This document shows positions 24,972-33,252 of a stretch of 59,244 nt of DNA, piece by piece; the first letter of the stretch is position 1; each line of letters opens with the position of its first letter. The position numbers and the translations under genes are program-made. Under the pieces are notes generated by a model. That model saw nothing but the letters and a program-made list of their open reading frames with translations, made no database searches and was not told the DNA's origin. Source of the DNA: Betaproteobacteria bacterium (GTDB taxonomy: Bacteria; Pseudomonadota; Gammaproteobacteria; Burkholderiales; Ga0077523); contig JANXYG010000013.1 of NCBI GenBank assembly GCA_025350245.1, positions 1-59,244 of the forward strand. Reading direction: 5' to 3'.

Positions 24972-25877
24972 TCACCCCAGCAACCCCGCCCGCACCGCCG
25001 CATCCCCCAACTGCCCGATGAACCACTCCAGCGCCTTGCCCATCTGCCGGCCATGCCAAGCCGCAAACAGTTCGGCGGAAGGTTTCGGTTCAGCAACTGC
25101 ACGCGCCACCAATCTTCCCGCGGCGATCTCCGGATCGGCGATGTGCGTCGGCAGATAGCCGACGCCCAGGCCGGCGATCTGCGCGGCCAGCTTGGCCTTC
25201 ACGCTCGGCACGGTGAGGCGATCCTGGCCTGCAAGGATGCCTGTGGTGCGCGGGGGCAGATGGCGAGCGCTGTCGGCGGCAAGCACGGCGCGATGCGCAA
25301 GGATGTCATTGGGGGCGAGCGGTTCGGGGAGGCTTGCCAGCGGATGTGAGGGCGCGACGGCGAACACGAATTGCACGCTGCCCAGCGACAGCATGCTGCA
25401 GCCGCCTTCGGCCGGGGCGTCGCCCGACACGCCGATCACCAACTCTGCGCGCCCGGCGTGCAGGGCTTCCCAGGTGCCGGCCAGCACTTCCTCGGAAAAT
25501 CGCAGGCGGGTGCCCGGATTGAGCCGATAGAACGCCTCGGCCAGGGGAAGCATCCGCTCGATCGGGATGATCTCGTCGACCGTGATCGCTAGCTCGCTTT
25601 CCCAGCCGCGCGCCAGCCGCTGCCTGCGCTCCTCGATTTCGCCCGCTGCCCGCAGCAGGTGACGGCCTTCCCGCAATAGTTCGGTGCCCTCGGGGGTCAG
25701 CTTGGCGCGGTGCCCGCTGCGATCGAAGATGAGCAGCCCGAGGTCCTGTTCGCGCTTCTGCACCACATAGCTGACGGCGGACGGCGCCCGGTGCAGCTCT
25801 TCCGCGGCGGCGGCGGCGAAGCTGCCCCTACGGGCAATGGCGTCGAGGGCGGCGAGAGCGTCGAGCGAGAGTCGCAT
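24972..25877 (-). CDS. LysR-family transcriptional regulator
   Basis: 301 aa. The N-terminal winged helix-turn-helix is LDALAALDAIARRGSFAAAA, then APSAVSYVVQKREQDLGLLI. The effector domain has the usual two-lobed pattern (AELVIGVSGDAP, LAAQIAGLGVGYLPTHIA). It is divergent from the RND adaptor gene with about 140 bp between starts, the classic arrangement of LysR regulators with their targets. The inducer is unknown. Confidence 0.92.
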   Translation of the reverse strand: MRLSLDALAALDAIARRGSFAAAAAEELHRAPSAVSYVVQKREQDLGLLIFDRSGHRAKLTPEGTELLREGRHLLRAAGEIEERRQRLARGWESELAITVDEIIPIERMLPLAEAFYRLNPGTRLRFSEEVLAGTWEALHAGRAELVIGVSGDAPAEGGCSMLSLGSVQFVFAVAPSHPLASLPEPLAPNDILAHRAVLAADSARHLPPRTTGILAGQDRLTVPSVKAKLAAQIAGLGVGYLPTHIADPEIAAGRLVARAVAEPKPSAELFAAWHGRQMGKALEWFIGQLGDAAVRAGLLG

Positions 25878-25919
25878 GGCGATGGCGTGGGATTGTTGGC
25901 TATCATGGGCGGTACTTGT

Positions 25920-25933
25920 TGACTCGTTGGTCA
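25920..25933. promoter_or_regulatory. Short inverted repeat in the lysR/efflux divergent region
   Basis: TGAC-N6-GTCA at 25920-25933 lies 43 bp upstream of the LysR start and 87 bp upstream of the adaptor start. It could be part of a LysR site, but four-base arms occur often by chance. Confidence 0.25.
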
Positions 25934-26019
25934 GCTATTCGGCCTCCGGGTCGACGTGAACTCCTGTCATCGCCGCACCTGTTGCCGCGCCGCTTCGATC
26001 CGCATCCACGGGGCCTGTC

Positions 26020-27285
26020 TTGAATCCTTCGTCCTTTCCGCGCCGTCTCTGCGCCGAGATCGCCATGGTCGCGCTGGTCGCCACGCTGGCTGCCTGCGGG
26101 TCGAAAGCCGATACGCCGCCCGCTGCCACTGCCGCCGCCAAGCCGGGCGACCCGAAACCGCAAGATGCCAAGCCCGGTGCCGCGGGGCCGGCCGCCGCCG
26201 CCAAGGCGCCCATGGCGTTGCCGGTCAGGGCCGCCCAGGTCAAGGTTGGCCAGTTCACCTCCGACGTTACCGCCGTGGGCTCGTTGCTCGCCGACGAGTC
26301 GGTGCTGATCCGCTCCGAGATCGACGGCCGGGTCACCGGCATCCATTTCGAGGAAGGCCGTGCGGTTGCCAAGGGCGCGAAGCTGATCTCGTTCGATGGT
26401 TCCGAGGCTGAAGCCGCGCTGGCGGCCAACGTGGCCGAGTTGCGCACCAAGACGTCCGAGCACGAGCGCGCCAAGGAACTGTTCGGCAAGGGGTTCATCA
26501 GTGCCGAGGCGGTCGATCGCACCCGGGGCGCGATGGATGTGGCCCAGGCCCATGTGCAGCAGGAGCGCGCGCGGGTCGCCAAGACCTCGATCGTGGCGCC
26601 ATTCAGCGGCACGATGGGGCTGCGCCAGATCAGCCCCGGCGCCTACGTCAAGACCGGCGACAGCATCGTGCGCATCGAGAAGATCTCGGCCATCAAGCTC
26701 GACTTCCGCGTGCCTGAACTCTATGCAGGCCGGCTCGCCCGCGACCAGCAGGTGGCGATATCGCTCGATGCCTTTCCCGGCGAGAAGTTCGTCGGCCGCA
26801 TCTATGCCATCGAGCCCACGGTCGACGAGAAGTCGCGCACGGTGCTGGCTCGCGCCCAGGTGCCCAACGTCGACGGCAAGCTCAAGCCCGGCCTGTTCGC
26901 GCGCGTGTCGGTGCAGCTGGAGAATCGCGACAACGCCATCGTGCTGCCGGAGCAGTCGCTGGTGCCGCAGGGCAAGGACATGTTCGTGTACAAGATCATC
27001 GACGGCGGCAAGACGCAGATCACCAAGGTGCAGGTCGGCGGTCGCCGCCCTGGCGAAGTCGAGATCGTGTCCGGTCTGGTCGCGGGCGACATGGTCGTCA
27101 CCGAAGGCGCAATGAAGCTTGGCATGATGCCGCCGGGAGCGCCGGTGATGGTGTTGCCGCCGCCGGGAGACGCGCCGCCGGGAGCGCCCGCGACGGCCGT
27201 CACCGTTCCTGCCGCGCCACCGCCAGCGGGCGCCAGTCCAGCGCCGAAACCGGCACAGCCAGCCGGCCAACGCAAGGGCGGCTGA
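26020..27285 (+). CDS. RND efflux periplasmic adaptor lipoprotein (membrane fusion protein)
   Basis: 421 aa from TTG 26020, chosen because it gives a full lipoprotein signal (RRLCAEIAMVALVATLAAC, lipobox LAAC); the later ATG at 26065 would lose the basic N-region. The adaptor pattern is clear: a barrel-sandwich hybrid (DGRVTGIHFEEGRAVAKGAK), a coiled hairpin, the second lipoyl half (KTSIVAPFSGTMGLRQISPG) and beta-barrel domain (LDFRVPELYAGRLARDQQVA). The C-terminus is a long Pro/Ala-rich tail of about 60 residues. It pairs with the pump gene 36 bp downstream. Confidence 0.92.
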   Translation: MNPSSFPRRLCAEIAMVALVATLAACGSKADTPPAATAAAKPGDPKPQDAKPGAAGPAAAAKAPMALPVRAAQVKVGQFTSDVTAVGSLLADESVLIRSEIDGRVTGIHFEEGRAVAKGAKLISFDGSEAEAALAANVAELRTKTSEHERAKELFGKGFISAEAVDRTRGAMDVAQAHVQQERARVAKTSIVAPFSGTMGLRQISPGAYVKTGDSIVRIEKISAIKLDFRVPELYAGRLARDQQVAISLDAFPGEKFVGRIYAIEPTVDEKSRTVLARAQVPNVDGKLKPGLFARVSVQLENRDNAIVLPEQSLVPQGKDMFVYKIIDGGKTQITKVQVGGRRPGEVEIVSGLVAGDMVVTEGAMKLGMMPPGAPVMVLPPPGDAPPGAPATAVTVPAAPPPAGASPAPKPAQPAGQRKGG

Positions 27286-27321
27286 GCCTCCCCTCACTGC
27301 ACACCAGCCGGCGCCACCGCC

Positions 27322-30300
27322 ATGATTCTCTCGAACATCTCCGTCAAGCGCCCGGTCTTCGCCACCGTGATGAGCCTGGCGATCCTGCTGATCGGGTTCA
27401 TGTCGTACCAGCGCCTCACCGTGCGCGAGTACCCCAACATCGACGCCCCGGTGGTGTCGGTGCGCACCATCTACAAGGGCGCGAGCGCCCAGGTGATCGA
27501 GTCGGCGATCACCCAGCCGCTGGAAGACTCGCTGTCCGGCATCGAAGGCATCAAGACCATCAAGTCGGTGTCGCGCGAGGAGGTGTCCACCATCACCGTC
27601 GCGTTCGTCAACAGCCGCAAGGCCGACGACGCGGCCAACGACGTACGCGATCGCGTGGCGCGGGTCCGCAACCTGATGCCGGCGGCGGCCAACGAATCGA
27701 TCGTGGCCAAGATCGAGGCCGACGCCCAGGCCATCATCTGGCTCGCCATGGCGAGCGATCGCCACAACCAGCTCGAACTATCGGACTTCGCCGACCGATA
27801 TATTGCCGATCAGCTCAAGTCGGTGGCGGGGGTGGCCAGCGTCATCATCGGCGGTGAGCGCAAGGTGGCGATGCGCATCTGGCTCGATCGCGAACGGCTG
27901 GCGGCGATGGGCCTCACCTCGGAGGACGTCGAGAACGCGCTCAAGCGCCAGAACGTCGAGATGCCCGGCGGCCGCATCGAAAGCACCATGCGCGAGTTCA
28001 CGGTGCTGGCCGAGACCGACCTGCAGAAGCCCGAGCAGTTCAACAACATGATCGTCACCGAGGTCAACGGCTACCCGGTGCGCCTGCGCGACATCGGCCG
28101 CGCCGAGATCGGCGCGTTCGACGAGCGCAACATCATCCGCGTCAACGGCAACGACGCCATCGCTCTGGGCATCGTCAAGCAATCCACCGCCAACACGCTG
28201 TCGGTGGCGCGCGCGATCAAGGCGAAGCTGCCACGTCTCGAATCCACCCTGCAACCGGGTATGAAGATCTGGGCTGCCTTCGACACCTCGATCTTCATCG
28301 AGGAGTCGATCAGTTCGGTCTACGAGACCATGGTCGAGGCGCTGATCCTGGTGGTGCTGGTCATCTTCCTGTTCCTGCGATCGCCGCGCGCGACCCTGAT
28401 CCCGGTGGTGACCATCCCGGTGTCGCTGGTGGGCTCGCTGTTCTTCCTCTATGCGCTCGGGTTCTCGATCAACGTGCTGACCCTGCTCGGTCTGGTGCTG
28501 GCGATCGGCCTGGTGGTCGACGACGCCATCGTCGTCCTGGAAAACATCTACCGGCACGTCGAGGATGGCATGACGCCGTTCAAGGCGGCATTGCAAGGCT
28601 CGAAGGAGATCGGGTTCGCGGTGGTCGCGATGACGGTCACGCTCGCCGCCGTATTCGCGCCGCTCGCGTTCATGCAGGGCACCACCGGCAAGCTGTTCAC
28701 CGAGTTCGCGCTCACGGTGGCGGCGGCGGTGATCGTGTCGGGTTTCGTCGCGCTCACGCTCACGCCGATGATGTGCTCGACGCTGCTCAAGACGCAGCAC
28801 AACCACGGTCGCATCTATCTCTTCACCGAGCGCTTCTTCGAGGGCATGAATCGCGGCTATGCGGCGGCGCTGCGTGGCACGCTCAGGGCGCGCTGGCTGG
28901 TCGTGATCGTGTTCTTCGCGGTGGCGGGCGCAATGGTCTACCTGTTCCTCCAGCTCAAGCAGGAGCTCGCGCCGCTCGAAGACCGCGGCTGGTTCATGAG
29001 TTTCGTGGTGGCACCCGAGGGTTCCACGCTGAAATACACCGACGGCTACATGCTCGGGGTGCAGAAGATCCTGCAGGGGGTGCCGGAGATCAACACCTTG
29101 TTCGCGGTCACCGCGCCGGGTCTGGAACGACCCAACCCGGTCAACATCGGCATCGGTTTCGCGGTTCTGAGACCCTGGAGCCAGCGCGAGCGCAGCCAAT
29201 TCAAGATCACCGAGGAGATCAAGGGCAAGCTGTTCGGTGGGCTGCCCGGGGTGCTGTCGTTCGCGGTCAACCCGCCGTCGCTCGGCCAGAACTTTCGCCA
29301 GAAGGCGCTGCAGTACATCATCTATGGCAGCTCTTACGAGCAGCTCCAGGGCATGGTCACCAAGGTGATGATGAAAGCCCGCACTTATCCAGGACTATCG
29401 GCGGTCGACACCGACCTGAAGCTCAACAAGCCGCAGCTCGCCGTCGACGTCGACCGTGAGAAAGCCTCCACGGTCGGGGCCGAGATCGACACCATCGGCC
29501 GCACCATGGAAACGCTGCTCGGCGGTCGCCAGGTCACGCGCTTCAAGCGCGAAGGCAAGCAATACGACGTGGTGGTTCAGCTCGAACCCAAGGACCGCGA
29601 CCGGCCGACCGATCTCACCTCCATCTACGTGCGCGGCACCGATGGCAAGCTGAATCAGCTTGCCAACCTGGTGAGTGTGCGTGAGACGGTGGCGCCGAAG
29701 GAGCTGAACCACTTCAACCGGCTGCGGGCGGCGGTGATCGACGGCAACATCAACCCTGGCTACACCATGGGTCAGGTGCTCGGCTTCATGGACCGCACGG
29801 TCAAGGAAGAGCTGCCCGGCGGGGTCGCCACCGATCTCGACACCCAGGCGCGAGAGTTCCGCGAATCAGGGGCCGACATCACGCTCACGTTCATCCTGGC
29901 GCTGTGTTTCATCTATCTGGTTCTCGCTGCGCAGTTCGAGAGTTTCGTCGGCCCGTTCGTGATCATGCTCACGGTGCCCCTGGCTATGACCGGTGCACTG
30001 CTCGCGCTCTTCATCGACGCCAAACTCGGGCGCGGCGGCACGCTCAACGTCTACAGCCAGATCGGCCTCGTCATGCTGGTGGGCCTCATCACCAAGCACG
30101 GCATCCTGATCGTGGAGTTCTCCAACCAGTTGCGGCGCAAGGGCTTCGATCGGTTCGAGTCGGTGGTACAGGCTGCGACCCTGCGCTTGCGCCCGATCCT
30201 GATGACCACCGGCGCCATGGTGCTCGGCGCCGTGCCGCTGATGCTGGCCAAAGGCGCGGGTGCCGAGACGCGGCATCCGATCGGGTCGGTGATCGTCGGT

Positions 30301-30453
30301 GGGCTACTGCTAGGCACGCTGCTCACGCTGTTCGTGGTGCCCACCTTCTACACGCTGCTGGTGCGCCGGGTGAGGAGTGCCGAGGAAGCCGAGGCCGATC
30401 GCAACCTGAAGGCGCACCCGGTGGTGCTCGACCCGGTGCATACGCCGCTGTGA
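27322..30453 (+). CDS. RND efflux pump, HAE-1 type (AcrB/MdtC-like)
   Basis: 1043 aa, full length. Starts MILSNISVKRPVFATVMSLA as in AcrB/MdtB proteins. Contains the TM4 proton-relay motif GLVVDDAIVVLENIYRHVED, the repeat in the second half (GLVMLVGLITKHGILIVEFS) and the porter loops. It should form a trimeric proton-driven drug or solute exporter in the inner membrane. No outer-membrane channel gene is next to it, so it must borrow a TolC-like protein. The LysR gene upstream is the probable regulator. Confidence 0.95.
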   Translation: MILSNISVKRPVFATVMSLAILLIGFMSYQRLTVREYPNIDAPVVSVRTIYKGASAQVIESAITQPLEDSLSGIEGIKTIKSVSREEVSTITVAFVNSRKADDAANDVRDRVARVRNLMPAAANESIVAKIEADAQAIIWLAMASDRHNQLELSDFADRYIADQLKSVAGVASVIIGGERKVAMRIWLDRERLAAMGLTSEDVENALKRQNVEMPGGRIESTMREFTVLAETDLQKPEQFNNMIVTEVNGYPVRLRDIGRAEIGAFDERNIIRVNGNDAIALGIVKQSTANTLSVARAIKAKLPRLESTLQPGMKIWAAFDTSIFIEESISSVYETMVEALILVVLVIFLFLRSPRATLIPVVTIPVSLVGSLFFLYALGFSINVLTLLGLVLAIGLVVDDAIVVLENIYRHVEDGMTPFKAALQGSKEIGFAVVAMTVTLAAVFAPLAFMQGTTGKLFTEFALTVAAAVIVSGFVALTLTPMMCSTLLKTQHNHGRIYLFTERFFEGMNRGYAAALRGTLRARWLVVIVFFAVAGAMVYLFLQLKQELAPLEDRGWFMSFVVAPEGSTLKYTDGYMLGVQKILQGVPEINTLFAVTAPGLERPNPVNIGIGFAVLRPWSQRERSQFKITEEIKGKLFGGLPGVLSFAVNPPSLGQNFRQKALQYIIYGSSYEQLQGMVTKVMMKARTYPGLSAVDTDLKLNKPQLAVDVDREKASTVGAEIDTIGRTMETLLGGRQVTRFKREGKQYDVVVQLEPKDRDRPTDLTSIYVRGTDGKLNQLANLVSVRETVAPKELNHFNRLRAAVIDGNINPGYTMGQVLGFMDRTVKEELPGGVATDLDTQAREFRESGADITLTFILALCFIYLVLAAQFESFVGPFVIMLTVPLAMTGALLALFIDAKLGRGGTLNVYSQIGLVMLVGLITKHGILIVEFSNQLRRKGFDRFESVVQAATLRLRPILMTTGAMVLGAVPLMLAKGAGAETRHPIGSVIVGGLLLGTLLTLFVVPTFYTLLVRRVRSAEEAEADRNLKAHPVVLDPVHTPL

Positions 30454-30508
30454 GCCGGGCTGACGCGTTGACCGGTATCGCCGCTGCCACTCCCCGCAGG
30501 AACGCGCG

Positions 30509-30619
30509 TTGACCTCAAGCAGTGGCGAACGCAACACCGGGGTGGTGCCTGCGGCGCAGGCGCCGTCGATGACCGGCCTCGACTTCCTGCGCGCGTGGGA
30601 GCGGCCCGGCGCGCGCTGA
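30509..30619 (+). pseudogene. N-terminal remnant of a PaaI-type thioesterase
   Basis: A TTG-initiated 36-codon frame reads TGVVPAAQAPSMTGLDFLRA and then ends after WERPGAR. The GVVP...MTGLDFLRA pattern is the usual N-terminus of hotdog-fold PaaI-like thioesterases, which run to about 150 aa. The rest is missing and the GNAT gene begins two bases later. Assignment rests on a short motif. Confidence 0.45.
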
Positions 30620-30620
30620 G

Positions 30621-31121
30621 ATGACGATGGTATTCGCATGGCGATTCGCGACCCGCGGCGATCTGCCGCGTATCGTCGAGATCTACAATGGCACCATTGC
30701 ATCGCGCGACGTGACTGCCGATCTCGATCCGGTCACTGTGGACAGCCGCGTTGCCTGGTTCGAGGCCCATTCGCCGGCGCACAGGCCACTGTGGGTGGCG
30801 GAGGCCGACGGCGGGATCGCCGGCTGGTTGAGCTTCTCGTCCTTTTACGGTCGCCCGGCGTACGAGCACACGGCCGAGATCAGCCTCTATCTCGATGCCG
30901 CTCACCGGCGGCGCGGCCTCGGCGGCTTCCTGCTCGACCAGGCCATCGTGCACGCCCCCTCGCTCAGCCTGAAGGTGTTGCTTGCTTTCGTGTTCGCTCA
31001 CAACCGCGCCAGCGTGGCGCTGTTCCAGGGCCGCGCGTTCGAAACGTGGGGGCTGTTGCCCGGTGTGGCACTGCTCGATGGGGGGGCGCGAGATCTGGCG
31101 ATCCTGGGTCGGCGGGTATGA
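30621..31121 (+). CDS. GNAT N-acetyltransferase (phosphinothricin-acetyltransferase-like)
   Basis: 166 aa. The start FAWRFATRGDLPRIVEIYNG, the segment PLWVAEADGGIAGWLSFSSF and the acetyl-CoA-binding loop DAAHRRRGLGGFLLDQA (R-x-x-G-x-G/A type) are typical of the Bar/Pat/YncA branch. It would acetylate an amine using acetyl-CoA; the substrate is unknown. No strong ribosome-binding site is seen, in line with a gene whose upstream DNA has been altered by deletion. Confidence 0.87.
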   Translation: MTMVFAWRFATRGDLPRIVEIYNGTIASRDVTADLDPVTVDSRVAWFEAHSPAHRPLWVAEADGGIAGWLSFSSFYGRPAYEHTAEISLYLDAAHRRRGLGGFLLDQAIVHAPSLSLKVLLAFVFAHNRASVALFQGRAFETWGLLPGVALLDGGARDLAILGRRV

Positions 31122-31204
31122 CGTGCCGGTGCCGACTCGGCGATTCGGCTTGACGCTTCCCGCCCCGGTGGCTTAACTTCGGGTTGTCGCAGGTGCCCGT
31201 GGCA

Positions 31205-31400
31205 TTGCTTTAGCCACGGGATAATCGGGAAGTCGGTGCGCAGCACTCAACGTTGTCTGCCAACGTTGTCTGCCACTCCGACACTGCCCCCGCAACGGTA
31301 AGCGAGTAGAAGCGGTTCATCGTGCCACTGTGCCTCGTGCATGGGAAAGCCAACCGCCGGGAAAACCCACTTGCGAGTCCGGAGACCGGCCTGGGACCAG
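31205..31400 (+). ncRNA. Cobalamin (B12) riboswitch
   Basis: The conserved core is present in order: GGGAAGTCGGTG (31227-31238), CACTGCCCCCGCAACGGTAA (the B12 box, 31282-31301), GCCACTGTGCC (31324-31334), ATGGGAAAGCC (31341-31351), and the 3' segment GCGAGTCCGGAGACCGGCCT (31373-31392). It ends about 170 bp upstream of the PEP-CTERM fusion gene and is in the same orientation, so it should repress that gene and the BtuB-like gene behind it when B12 is plentiful. The region between GTCGGTG and CTCCGAC is enlarged by a 13-bp tandem duplication. The exact 5' boundary is an estimate. Confidence 0.92.
31248..31273 (+). repeat. 13-bp tandem duplication inside the B12 riboswitch
   Basis: CAACGTTGTCTGC occurs twice in a row, 31248-31260 and 31261-31273. 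It falls in the loop region between the paired GTCGG and CCGAC, which is short in typical members. Confidence 0.93.
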
Positions 31401-31506
31401 AGTGCCGGCTATCGCGGAGGGCGACGAGGCGGTGGATCCCAGGGTCCCGCTTCCGTCCCGGATGCGGCTCCCGCGCCACTTCCTCATTCCCTTCCTTCTG
31501 CGCGAT

Positions 31507-31536
31507 CGTCGGCTTGTCATCAAACTTGAGCCGACG
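31507..31536 (+). promoter_or_regulatory. Hairpin downstream of the riboswitch, possible expression platform
   Basis: CGTCGGCT (31507-31514) pairs with AGCCGACG (31529-31536), and the palindrome GGACGCGTCC follows at about 31539-31548. The GGGAG ribosome-binding site of the next gene lies directly after. There is no T-run, which favours control of translation over termination. Confidence 0.4.
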
Positions 31537-31568
31537 CGGGGACGCGTCCGGCTCTTTCGGGAGTTGTC

Positions 31569-33218
31569 ATGCGTGCCATATTCGCAATGTCGTTGTTCGC
31601 AGCCACCCTCGCGGTTTCGGGTGCAGCTCAGGCCGGGCCATTCGCCCCCGCCGCCGGCAAGCCCGGGTCCACAGCTATCTCCATGAACAGCGCCGCCTTC
31701 GCCGGCTGGGCCACCGGCTATCTCGACTACCTGCCCGGCAGCAATGTCGATGCTGTCTTCAAGACGCCCAACCTCGCGCTCGGACGCGCCACCGGCGTCT
31801 CGACCGATGTTGTCTCGCTCGGCGACCAGGGCAGAATCACGCTCACCTTCGACCGCCCGATCAGAAACGGCGCAGGTGCCGATTTCGCCGTGTTCGAGAA
31901 CAGCTTCAACGACAGTTTTCTCGAACTCGCGTGGGTCGAGGTGTCGTCCGACGGCAAGAGCTTCTTCCGCTTCCCCGGGTTTTCGTACACGGCGAATCCG
32001 GTCAATTCCTTCGGCACGATGGACCCCACCAACATCGATGGTCTGGCCGGCAAGTATCGCGGCGGCTACGGCACGCCGTTCGATTTGAATCTGCTGAGCA
32101 CGGTGTCCGGGCTCGACGTGAACCACGTGCGCTACGTCCGGATCGTCGACATCGTCGGTGACGGCAAGACCTTCGACAGCTTTCCCGCGGTGTTGGGCGG
32201 GCCGCACCCGATCTACGATCCGTTTCCCACGCGGATCAGCGGCGGCTTCGATCTCGACGCCGTCGGTGTGATCCACTTCGCGGCCGCCACGGCCGCCGCG
32301 GTGGCCGCGGTGCCCGAGCCGTCGACGTGGGCGTTGCTGCTTGCAGGCATCGCGGCGTTGTTGCCGGCCGCGCGCCGCCGTCGGCGTGTCGTCGCTACGC
32401 CACGTTCGCGGACCGCGCTGCAACGTCGCTTGTGCGCGCTGATCGCCGGCCTCGCCGTGCCGGGACTGCTGGTATCCGCGTCTGCCGGTGCTGCCGTGAG
32501 CACGTTCGACGATCTCACGCTGGCGCCCGAGAGCTACTTCTTTCCGGAGACCACATCGACCTTCACCAGTGGCGGGGCCGGTTTCAACCATCATTTCGAC
32601 GACTTCGGCTTCGGTTGCTGCTGGTCGGGATGGACCTACTCGAACCAGACCGACAACACGACCGCCGGCTTCTCCAACCAGTATGCGGCCGTGACGGGCG
32701 GTGGGGTCGATGGTTCGGCCAACTACGGCCTCGCCTTTCTCGGCGTGCCCACGGTGACCTTCGCGGCGCCGAGCGTCGTGTCGGGTGCCTGGTTCACCAA
32801 TACCACCTACGCCGCGTTGTCGATGCGCGACGGCGATTCGTTCGCCAAGAAATTCGGCGGTGCCACCGGTGACGATCCGGACTACCTGCGGCTCACCATC
32901 ATCGGCAAGGACGCGGGCGGCGTCACGACCGGCAGCGTGGACTTCTATCTGGCCGATTTCCGCTTCGCCGACAACAGCCGCGACTACATCGTGCGCGACT
33001 GGCGGTTCGTCGATCTGTCCAGCCTCGGCGTCGTCTCGACGCTGGCGTTCGGCCTGGCCTCGTCGGACAGCGGCGCCTTCGGCATCAACACGCCGGGCTA
33101 CTTCGCGATGGACAGTCTGGCGGCGAACGCGGTGCCCGAACCGGCGACGCCGTTGCTGCTGCTGGCGGGCCTCACGACAGCATTGCTGGCGCGGCGGCGT
33201 GGCCGGATGAAGGGCTAA
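31569..33218 (+). CDS. Tandem fusion of two PEP-CTERM surface proteins; second half DUF4465 (BtuH)-like
   Basis: 549 aa with two full modules. Module 1: signal peptide (about 1-22), a secreted domain (23-240) with ADFAVFENSFNDSFLELAWV and GGFDLDAVGVIHFA, then a PEP-CTERM signal VPEPSTWALLLAGIAALLP (248-266) and basic tail. Module 2: a second signal-peptide-like stretch (about 281-309, LCALIAGLAVPGLLVSASAG), a domain resembling DUF4465 (310-520; TFDDLTLAPESYFFPETTST, GWTYSNQTDNTTAGFSNQYA, VDFYLADFRFADNSRDYIVR) and a final VPEPATPLLLLAGLTTALL plus RRRGR. From memory, DUF4465 includes the Bacteroides B12-binding lipoproteins BtuH. The B12 riboswitch upstream and the TonB receptor 34 bp downstream support a role in B12 capture. 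Whether the fusion is native or a lost stop is open. Confidence 0.85.
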   Translation: MRAIFAMSLFAATLAVSGAAQAGPFAPAAGKPGSTAISMNSAAFAGWATGYLDYLPGSNVDAVFKTPNLALGRATGVSTDVVSLGDQGRITLTFDRPIRNGAGADFAVFENSFNDSFLELAWVEVSSDGKSFFRFPGFSYTANPVNSFGTMDPTNIDGLAGKYRGGYGTPFDLNLLSTVSGLDVNHVRYVRIVDIVGDGKTFDSFPAVLGGPHPIYDPFPTRISGGFDLDAVGVIHFAAATAAAVAAVPEPSTWALLLAGIAALLPAARRRRRVVATPRSRTALQRRLCALIAGLAVPGLLVSASAGAAVSTFDDLTLAPESYFFPETTSTFTSGGAGFNHHFDDFGFGCCWSGWTYSNQTDNTTAGFSNQYAAVTGGGVDGSANYGLAFLGVPTVTFAAPSVVSGAWFTNTTYAALSMRDGDSFAKKFGGATGDDPDYLRLTIIGKDAGGVTTGSVDFYLADFRFADNSRDYIVRDWRFVDLSSLGVVSTLAFGLASSDSGAFGINTPGYFAMDSLAANAVPEPATPLLLLAGLTTALLARRRGRMKG

Positions 33219-33252
33219 GTCGAAGCAAGGGTTCCGGATCGGCACCAGAGCC

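Noticed and set aside
25903-27765. 620-codon minus-strand frame opposite the RND adaptor
   Set aside because: Composition is typical of an antisense frame and the plus-strand adaptor and pump are unambiguous.
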